In this document: positions 57,218 to 64,000 of the stretch, one piece after another | Layout: each line of letters opens with the position of its first letter | Position numbering within the stretch: the stretch's first letter is position 1 | NCBI GenBank assembly: GCA_964017045.1 | Contig: OZ024798.1 | Span: forward strand, 9,321,793 to 9,385,792 | DNA: 64,000 bases | Source: Omphiscola glabra | Taxonomy: Eukaryota; Mollusca; Gastropoda; Lymnaeidae | Reading direction: 5' to 3' | Position numbers and translations under genes: made by a program | The notes under the pieces: model-generated | Seen by the model: only the letters and a program-made list of their open reading frames with translations | What the model was told of the DNA's origin: nothing | Databases searched by the model: none

Positions 57218-60200
57218 TCTTTGTTCTGAGGTTTTGTTGGAGTGGAATATATTGAGACCCCCAACCAACATTTCTCACCATCTCTCCTCAGTTCCTCCGA
57301 TGCGAAGCCGCCTTTGAACTCGCTCCCAGCTAGGTATAAGCCAAGACAACTGTACCTAGTCGCGTCGCTGCATTTCGCGTCGGTCACTTCTACCGTGATG
57401 AGGAAGTCTGGCTTGCGCTCATCACAGTGGTTAAGCCCTTTGAAAATCCAAGGCCTGCTAAAATTTTCCTGAAAGGACATTCTCAAGATATATATTATGG
57501 AAATTTTATAGCGCACTAGAAAAGTAACAAATGCGTGAAAAAAGGGAGATATGGAATGTTTACAGCGCTACTATCTATAGTTTGTTGTAAGTTCTTGCTT
57601 GTCAATTTTATTACGTGTTTATTAATTCTTAAATTTACCCTCGCTTTTTTTCCCCCCAAACTGGATATCAAACGTGAAACTCGTGGTTTACAATCCTCAA
57701 AAAAGCAACAGATAAAATATACTTAAGTCGAAATAAAAGAACAAAATATGCAATAAATAAAGCTAAATGCTAATTTGACAGATTATTGGGGGTTAGAGAT
57801 TAATCAGAATTAATGTAACTTTTCCAACACTAAGAAAAATAACATTGATCGTGAAGGCATTATATATAAGGTGCTCTTAAGAGCAAGACAGGTTTATTCA
57901 TTATTATTAGAAGTTTTCTATAGCGTGGTACCCCAGCCTAGGGCTTGGCTCACCACGATGTGCATACAATTTAACAAACATAATAATGAACTTAAAAATT
58001 ATATTAAAATATAATAATTAAATGAAACATAACAAGTGTGTTCACTCCTAGCACGCCATAACTATTTAAATGTCAAGCCATGGACGTCAACCAGCAGCAT
58101 CGTTTATCGGTCAGAGGGGGGGATCGGTCGGGGTAGTAGATTCAAAGAGATGTGTTTTGAGTGCAGTTTTGAAGTCTGTGATGGGTTGTACATTGCGGAT
58201 GTGTAGTGGAAAAGAATTCCATTGTTTCGGGGCACAGACAGAGAAAGATCGTTCACCGTATGTTTTTGTGCGTGTCTTGGGGACTTCTGAATACGCGCGT
58301 CTGCTGAAGAGAGGAGCTGTCGAAGGGGTGAATAGACAGAGAGAAGCTGTCGAAGGGATGAATAGACAGAGAGAAGCTGTCGAAGGGGTGAATAGACAGA
58401 GAGAAGTTCGGTTAGATTTAGAATGGCGAAATGGACATATGGCAGCAATGTATGCACTTAAAGAGGAGATTCCGTTTAATTTTTTTTTATTACACATTGT
58501 CTAATCTGGTGTTTAAAAAAAAATTCCTGCTATCATTTTAAGTGTTCCAATCAAACGAATCTACTATATGGACTACGCACAAAATTTAGTTAAACAGAGT
58601 AGCTTGCCCGTGGTTGCCGCCTACTTTTACCGCTTTGGGTTGGTTACAAAATTATGTTTTGTTGTGTCTAAACACGATTCCAGTAGGTTGAGAAGGGTTA
58701 ATTAAAACATACACACTAATATAGTTTTTAAAATAAAGTTGATACTTTTACTCTGAAAACTTTCTTTACCCTCAATTCACGGTGATGTCTTCCGCTCAAC
58801 GTTTACCTAGCCAAATTGTGACAACCCACAAGGGATTTGTTTCCTTCGTGTTGTTACCCGTAAAGCTCAGAGTGACCATGTTCATATATATATATATATA
58901 TATATATATTTAAAAAAAATTAATTAGTTTATAACAAGAAACCAAACACCGTATCACGACCAAATTTGACATGGCCATATCTTCTGAACTTCAGATAGTT
59001 CGGATAAAAGTTTGGTCAAAATACCTTTACAACAAAAGCCATTAAAAAGAAAAAGAACTATAGTCCAATGACTTGACGACACCGCTCAATGCAATTCAGG
59101 GACTAATGTAATGGTTTTTATCCCGTGCTTAGAGCACTCTCGATGTACGAGCTTAGTGTACTCTCGAAGTACGAGCTCAGTGCACTCTAGAAGTACGAGC
59201 TCAGTGCATTCTAGAAGTGGGAGCTCAGTGCACTCTAGAAGTATGAGCTTGTGCACTCTCAAAGTATGAGGTAGTGCACTCTCAAAGTACGAGCTTTGTG
59301 CACTCCCAAAGTGCGCCACATTCTTGTGAGCCACATCTAGATGTTCAGTTGTTAAGTGTCGCTTCAATTCAGCTGATGCCATTGCACCATTGGTAAACTT
59401 CGCCCCTCCTCCCCCACGGACAACACAAGGCGGAAGAGGATATTCTGCCCAAGTGAATCACATTTCTAAGTGATGGTCAGTGTCCTGAGCGAACTTTAAG
59501 AATCCGGCCAACAACGCCAATTTCTAGCTGTTTCGGCTCACACGACGCGGAGCTGGATGTAACTTTAGCCGACCGCTCCCCAGTCTTAGTTTGGTCGTCA
59601 GCTATGGAGTCGTCTAATGTTATACACTTAAGTAATCGATGTTTGGTCGCGCGAAAAAGGCCAGTGGTTTTCAACCGTCCAATTGCTGCGACCCTTTAAT
59701 ACAGTTCGTCATGTTGTGGTGACACCCCCCCCCCCCCAACCAACCCAACACTAAAACTATTTTCGCTGCTACTTCATAACAATGGAAACAGTAATGACTA
59801 ATTATAGGTCAGTGCCGGTACTGCAAGACTTGGTCCTTGGCGATTTCAGCAGTTATTTTTATAACAGTTTACTGGCCGAGAGCGGATCCTTGGCTGGCGC
59901 ATACGGAACACTTTAGTTCCGCGGAATCACTGTTGAAAAACACGTAATATAGACTTTTCGTTATAACAGTGTGAATTTCAACATTAAATGCAACATGTTT
60001 CTGTAGGAAAAAAAAGACTTGGAAAGTGTTCATTTATATGAATTCCCTTATCGAACAAACGTATAAATATAGGGTGTATCCTAAAACGTGATCTTCGCCA
60101 AATTTATAATTTGATGAATGAAATGAAAAAAAATAATTAAAAATTAAAATGGCGTCTCTAAAGTGTGTGTCACGACACACCCGCACCCTGAAGGCGACTC

Positions 60201-60610
60201 ACTAATGTGTCCTAACGCATCCACGCCACCTGGAAGCGACTCACTAATGGGTCGCGGCACACCCACACCCTGGAGGCGACTCACTAATGTGTCGCGACAC
60301 ACCCCACACCCTGGATCCGACTCACTAATGTTTCGCGACCCACAGTACTAATACCGTCATGAAACCGGTCATCCTTCTCACCGTTTAAAAAATTACTCCG
60401 ACGAACTTACCGTCCTGAGTTCGGTGTTCAACCCGCACTTGACAATGATCTGAGTGGACGAGGTGTTTCCGATCTTTCTGGTGATGGTCGCCACGGTCAG
60501 AACGCCAGAGACCGGTTTGCCGTAATGCGCGCGCCTCAGGTTGCAGCTGATCGAAAACCGACCCCCGTCTCTGACGGTGGACCTGTCCAAGATGTGCTCG
60601 TAGCCGTTCA
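53939..60610 (-). CDS. Extracellular Ig-domain protein, internal exons (possibly FREP-like); 5' and 3' ends not found
   Basis: Exons on minus: 60610-60411 (acceptor CTCCAG, donor GTAAGT), 57468-57279 (acceptor TTTCAG, donor GTGAGA), and a likely third, 54033-53939 (acceptor TTAACAG, weak donor GTAATT). The phases agree across all three. Exon 1 reads VRDGGRFSISCNLRRAHYGK, then VSGVLTVATITRKIG. Exon 2 reads FLITVEVTDAKCSDATRYSC. ISC in exon 1 and DATRYSC in exon 2 are the two half-sites of one Ig fold split by an intron. Exon 3 (DMPNGTSANQETTTMLRQLV) could open a coiled coil. An Ig domain followed by an interceding coil is the plan of gastropod FREP/CREP immune lectins, which bind trematode or microbial surfaces. 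The lectin domain is not in view, so the family call is tentative. The signal-peptide exon would lie right of 60610. Confidence 0.6.
54100..55060. other. Intron of the Ig-domain gene, no other gene seen
   Basis: Mixed composition. The open frames near 54540-54800 lack protein features. Confidence 0.45.
55065..55560. repeat. 49-bp minisatellite
   Basis: About ten copies of GAAGCTATCTCCAGGTACTC plus GCTACCTCTAAGCTGGAGAGTCTTTGTCT, with variants carrying ACTTGTTTTC. Confidence 0.92.
55760..56030 (+). pseudogene. LINE C-terminal fragment, same family as 26994-27545
   Basis: Encodes ELEWYGHVARKQGLAKEI, RGGRRRGRQRKR and NIKEWTGLKLGDAVRSS, then EWRRIVFMSHVAPQRLRD, and ends in an ATG repeat (GATGATGATGAA) that marks the LINE 3' end. 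It preserves the very C-terminus that the copy at 26994-27545 lacks. Confidence 0.85.
56330..56460. repeat. GGAT/GAAT-rich tract
   Basis: Imperfect tetranucleotide repeats such as GGATGGATGATGG and GGAATGGATTGATGGATG. Confidence 0.7.
56520..57215. repeat. Long GATA microsatellite
   Basis: About 700 bp of imperfect GATA/GACA/GATATA units, ending about 60 bp from the splice donor of the Ig-gene exon at 57279. Gives Tyr/Ser/Leu/Ile-rich open frames that are not coding. Confidence 0.95.
57900..58470 (-). pseudogene. LINE 3' end (CR1/Jockey-like) with an internal 30-bp triplication
   Basis: The minus strand encodes YSEVPKTRTKTYGERSFSVC, then APKQWNSFPLHIRNVQ and FKTALKTHLFE, and a stop, the standard C-terminus of such LINE polymerases. 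The 3' UTR follows (CATGGCTTGACAT ... CCTAGGCTGGGGTACCACGC) and an ATT tail. At 58318-58407 a 30-bp unit (AGCTGTCGAAGGGGTGAATA plus GACAGAGAGA) occurs three times, repeating ten residues in frame. Located in the Ig-gene intron. Confidence 0.85.
58510..59120. other. Intronic stretch, no exon seen
   Basis: AT-rich with a TA microsatellite at 58884-58910. Confidence 0.5.
59124..59312. repeat. 27-bp minisatellite
   Basis: About seven copies of AGTGCACTCTAGAAGTACGA plus GCTC. Confidence 0.88.
59662..59795 (+). mobile_element. SPIN/URR1-like hAT element, 5' part
   Basis: CAGTGGTTTTCAACCGTCC, GCGACCCTTTAATACAGTTC, GTTGTGGTGACACCC and TGCTACTTCATAACAATGG in order. The 3' half is absent or unrecognisable. 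Confidence 0.82.
60170..60345. repeat. 40-bp minisatellite, just downstream of an Ig exon donor
   Basis: Four copies of GGAGGCGACTCACTAATGTG plus TCGCGACACACCCACACCCT with changes. Confidence 0.85.
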
Positions 60611-60740
60611 CTGGAGAACAGATTAGTAACGTTTGGCTGGCAAAAACATTGCAGCTATTTTTGAATGTGAAAAAAAAATCAACAACAACAAACTATTTGT
60701 TTTATTAATTGCACATTTCAAAGTTAAGTCCCTTTTAGGA

Positions 60741-60967
60741 AAATGGCTCTCAACCTTTCCGATGCCGCAACCTTTTAATACAGTTCATCATGTTGTGGCG
60801 GACAACACCCCCACCCCTCCCCCCCCCCCCCCCTTAAACCACAAATTATTTTCGTTGATACTTCATAACTGTAGAGTTAACGTGCTTTCCGATGGTGTTG
60901 TTCGACCCCCCAAAGGGATCGCAAAAAAAAAAAAACCAACAACAACAACACAGGTTGAGAACCGCTG
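60741..60967 (+). mobile_element. SPIN/URR1-like hAT element, nearly full length
   Basis: Starts AAATGGCTCTCAACCTTTCC (mutated CAGTGG) and ends CAGGTTGAGAACCGCTG. The flanks TTTTAGGA (60733-60740) and CTTTAGGA (60968-60975) agree at 7 of 8. The interior C-run and A-run have expanded, and GGTCTTAGGCGACCCCTGTG is deleted. Confidence 0.85.
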
Positions 60968-61344
60968 CTTTAGGAATCAATCGTATCGTAACATGGTGTG
61001 TCTCATCTGACACACCGAGGCGTATTATAATAAATTTGGAAAAAAACCCAAAAAGAACAACAATAAAGCCATAATAACAGACAACATGTCATTGTCAAAG
61101 ACGTACTGGCTCACCGTGAACTTTGCCATTCTAGATTTCAATCAAAAACAATACATAAAAATTACATCTGTTTTGGATATTCTAACATGATGAGGCTTGA
61201 AAATTATATATTATTTGAGCTGAATAATCCATGTAATCTATTGAAGACACTTCCAGCTATAAAATTTCATGTAAACTGTAAATAATTCAGATTATATAAT
61301 CCATATAAGCTGTAGATAAATTGAGCTGAAAAATACATGTAACT

Positions 61345-61640
61345 AAAACAATGTTAGGTGTATGATCCACGCAAAGTTGACAATGTTAGCTGTATGAGTC
61401 ATGTTACTAGACAATATTAGCTGTAAGATCTATGTAAAATAGATCACAAAGTTATAACTGTATGATCAATATAAACTAGACAATGTTAAATCTATGATCT
61501 ATGTAAAATAGACAATGTTAACTGTATGCTCAATATAAACTAGACAATGTTAACTGTATGTTTAATATAAATTAGACAACGTTAACTGTATGCTCAATAT
61601 AAAGTAAACAATGTTAACTGTACGATCCATGTAGCTGCTA
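61345..61640. repeat. About 32-bp minisatellite
   Basis: About nine imperfect copies of ACAATGTTAACTGTATGATC plus AATATAAACTAG. Confidence 0.85.
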
Positions 61641-61889
61641 GGTATGAACCGTGCTACGTACTGTTATCAATATGGAGAAATTAATCTCTTATCTAAGTAA
61701 ATGGCTCATTCTAAAACAGTACACAACAAAAGACGATACCATAGGTTAAATACATAACAATGAATACGATACTCAAACCAGGGCCAATTACAATTAATAC
61801 ATTTTAATGATAATTTACAAAATTCAAAGAAATATAATTAAAGCTATCGCAAATGACATTCGAATAGCATTTAGCATAATGGGACCAGG

Positions 61890-62125
61890 GCACGCATGGC
61901 CGCTATTCGGACCCGTGTCCCTTTAGACAAAAAATGCTATTCGAATGTCATTTGTGGCAGTTTATTTTAGTTAATCTGAAGAAGTAAGTTTACAAACGTA
62001 TAGTCCCTTCAATTATCTTTCATTCGATACTAAAGTTTGTCTCACAAACCCAACAATAATATATGAAATATTTTTTTTTTTTAATAAACCCAAACTCTCA
62101 TTTCTGATACCGGGTCCAAATAGCC
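61890..62125. mobile_element. MITE C copy 2
   Basis: Second copy of the element at 18820-19060. Here the ends pair well: GGCCGCTATTCGGACCCGTG at the left and ACCGGGTCCAAATAGCCGC at the right (inverted). Confidence 0.78.
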
Positions 62126-62526
62126 GCAGCCTTTAACGATACACAGGAACACAAAAGTTTAAAAAAAAAAAGAAGCACTACTTCCGTTTGTAGCTCGACT
62201 TAAATGTACAACATGAAGAGCTCTGTTGCTCTTAAATATTATTCACTTACACACATCCAGCAGGATATATAAACAGCAAAGATTTTTGAGAAGGGAGATC
62301 ATGTTGTTGACTTCCTACAATCTCCCCATCTTGAAATATTTCAAAGGCCGAAGGAAGTTGTGCCGGAAGTTTTAACCCCAAAATAAATTATGGCGTCATC
62401 AATATATATATATGCATTAGTCTAGTGAAGTCTATGTAGGTCTAGTCCTAATAGTGGAAAGTGATCTTCATTAACTAACTGTTGTTTTGTCTTTTTGCAC
62501 ACGAAAATGGCTGAGGCTGTATTTGA

Positions 62527-62750
62527 ACCCCAACACTGAGTCTGCATCGACACCCGTTACTCCAACACTGAATCTGCCTCGTCACCCGTTACTCCAACAG
62601 TGAATCTGCCTTTCCAGCTTGTACTCCATCAGTGAACCGACCTCACCACCCGTTACTCCAACAGTGAACCGACCTCACCACCCGTTACTCCAACAGTGAA
62701 CCGACATCGCCACCCGTTACTCCAACAGTGAACCTTCCTCACCGCCTTGT
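62527..62750. repeat. 32-bp minisatellite
   Basis: About seven copies of ACTCCAACAGTGAACCGACC plus TCACCACCCGTT. Confidence 0.9.
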
Positions 62751-62999
62751 AAGGTCCATGACTGATTCAGTTCTATGTCAGCTCACTGTTGACGACATCA
62801 CACGCCCAGAGATATTATTTTTATCCCATGCACATTATCAAAAGAAAAATGCAATCGTCTGAAAAAAACAAACTAAAGGATTATGTGATAACTTTACGGA
62901 ACTCAAATAACACCTGCTATGTAAACGTTGACAACGCTCTTAATCTTGTAAATTTAAAAAAGGGTACCGAGGGCTCCCATGGGGCCCTTTTTGTATCTT

Positions 63000-63103
63000 A
63001 CAGAGGGTGGCATTTCCTGCCTACTTCAGATTTTATATTGTGTAAGGGAGGGGCGGCAAACATTTTTGCCTACTTAGGGTGGCACAAACCCTTGCTACGC
63101 CAC
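63000..63103. mobile_element. CAGTGGCGTAG-type element, 3' fragment
   Basis: GGGGCGGCAAACATTTTTGC, GGGTGGCACAAACCC and TTGCTACGCCACTT match the right half of 29211-29381. Confidence 0.55.
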
Positions 63104-63176
63104 TTTATAAGTCAACCTTTAAGAATATTTTTTTTTTTTTTTTTTTGGGTGGGGGGGGGGGTCTCTTCGCTTGGAG

Positions 63177-63341
63177 ACCTATTACGATACTCCAAAATCA
63201 CGACTTAGGCAGGCAACTTTTGTCTTCTATGAATATGAACCGAAGCATCCCCCTGCATGGTTCATTGTCGGAGCTGAAACCCGTCTGAACGAACTGGAAG
63301 CGAACTGGCTGACTCAGGTGGCCTTAAGAAAACCTGGAGAG
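63177..63341 (+). CDS. Single exon of an unidentified gene
   Basis: 165 nt, 55 codons, phase 0 at both ends: acceptor TCTTCGCTTGGAG, donor GAGGTAAAT. It encodes TYYDTPKSRLRQATFVFYEY, then EPKHPPAWFIVGAETRLNEL and EANWLTQVALRKPGE. A shorter start after GACTTAGGCAG (63213) is also possible. The composition is protein-like and more GC-rich than its flanks. I do not recognise the family. No partner exon was found in the remaining 650 bp, so the gene should continue to the right. Confidence 0.5.
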
Positions 63342-63829
63342 GTAAATCAAGCGTCAGGCAAACATAAAAGATGTCACCCCCCCCCCCCAAAAAAAAAACA
63401 AAAAAAAACCAGGTTTGTGCCATGCTTGACCCGCCAGACGAATTGAACGCATGGTGTTTCATTTGTTGACGCACGTTATCATTGAGCATGAATTAAGCGG
63501 AATGATATGAAAGCACTTTGCCGTTTTGTGTCGCGTCGACCACAACACGGGGCAGGTGCTACCACGGCAGAGACAGGTTTACGTAAATTCTCGTAGTCAA
63601 TCATGCCCAGGCCAGTAGTTTGGACCAAAATAATCTGCCGTAAAAATAGCTTATATATATTTACTTCTGCTTCCTCTCCACAACCGTCCCCAACATTTTT
63701 ACTATTAATAGTACCGTGTGAAAAAAGAATACTGTCTACTGCGAGCGCTCGTGCGTGACGTCTGAATGCCGTTCAGGTTGATTGTTATCTATAGGGGGAG
63801 GTGACTATTATACTAATCAGTAACGAGCC
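63342..63829. other. Likely intron, no feature seen
   Basis: C-run and A-run at 63379-63410; no further exon supported. Confidence 0.4.
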
Positions 63830-64000
63830 ACGGGTATGGTGTAGGACTGTCAGTAGGACTGGCTGTAGGACAGTTTTGTAGGACTGTCTGTGAATAGTCT
63901 GCAGGACTGCCTGTGGAATGTCTGTAGGACTGTCTTTAGGACTATCTGGTGGACTAGCCGTAAGATTGTCACTAGGCCTTTCTGTAGAACAATTGGTAAG
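63830..64000. repeat. TGTAGGACTGTC-type minisatellite running off the window
   Basis: About ten imperfect copies of CTGTAGGACTGT with variants. The array reaches the window end. Confidence 0.8.

Overview
This is eukaryotic, AT-rich, intron-rich nuclear DNA. It most likely comes from a heterobranch or pulmonate gastropod mollusc. That is inferred from four things: an intronless class A GPCR of the kind gastropods carry in large numbers, Ig-domain exons resembling the FREP family, the LINE types, and the dense load of minisatellites and small DNA transposons. No species name is claimed. No tRNA, rRNA, CRISPR array or prokaryotic operon was seen.

Layout, left to right. At 1489-4277 (+) are the last two coding exons of a long disordered protein of unknown identity. 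At 8812-9861 (-) is a single-exon class A GPCR. At 13515-31250 (-) is a complete 14-exon F-box/WD40 gene whose exon phases all agree (1989 nt, 662 aa plus stop). At 31947-43905 (+) is a complete 12-exon actin-related protein 6 gene (ACTR6; 1197 nt, 398 aa plus stop). It is head to head with the F-box gene across 696 bp, which probably holds a shared bidirectional promoter. At 45881-51805 is a roughly 5.9 kb minisatellite with a unit of about 32 bp and higher-order structure. At 53939-60610 (-) are exons of an extracellular Ig-domain protein, possibly FREP-like. At 63177-63341 (+) is one exon of an unidentified gene. Both complete gene models were rebuilt by hand from splice sites, reading phase and protein similarity.

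The rest is repeats. Eight of the 13 introns of the F-box gene carry their own tandem array. In two genes a tandem array has grown out of an exon 3' end together with its splice donor (19183-19550 and 53765-53975), so near-copies of the exon-intron boundary are lined up in the intron. In the F-box gene one of these copies is an in-frame alternative donor (+14 aa). Several copies of a small hAT element match the SPIN/URR1 consensus known from mammals, one with a perfect 8-bp target duplication. This family is known for horizontal transfer between animal phyla. Other elements include a 770-bp terminal-inverted-repeat element with a perfect 8-bp duplication, a fold-back element, paired MITEs and several 3'-truncated LINEs.

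The ACTR6 protein would act in SWR1/SRCAP chromatin remodelling (H2A.Z deposition), and the F-box/WD protein as a substrate receptor of an SCF ubiquitin ligase. Nothing in the sequence links them functionally beyond their divergent arrangement.
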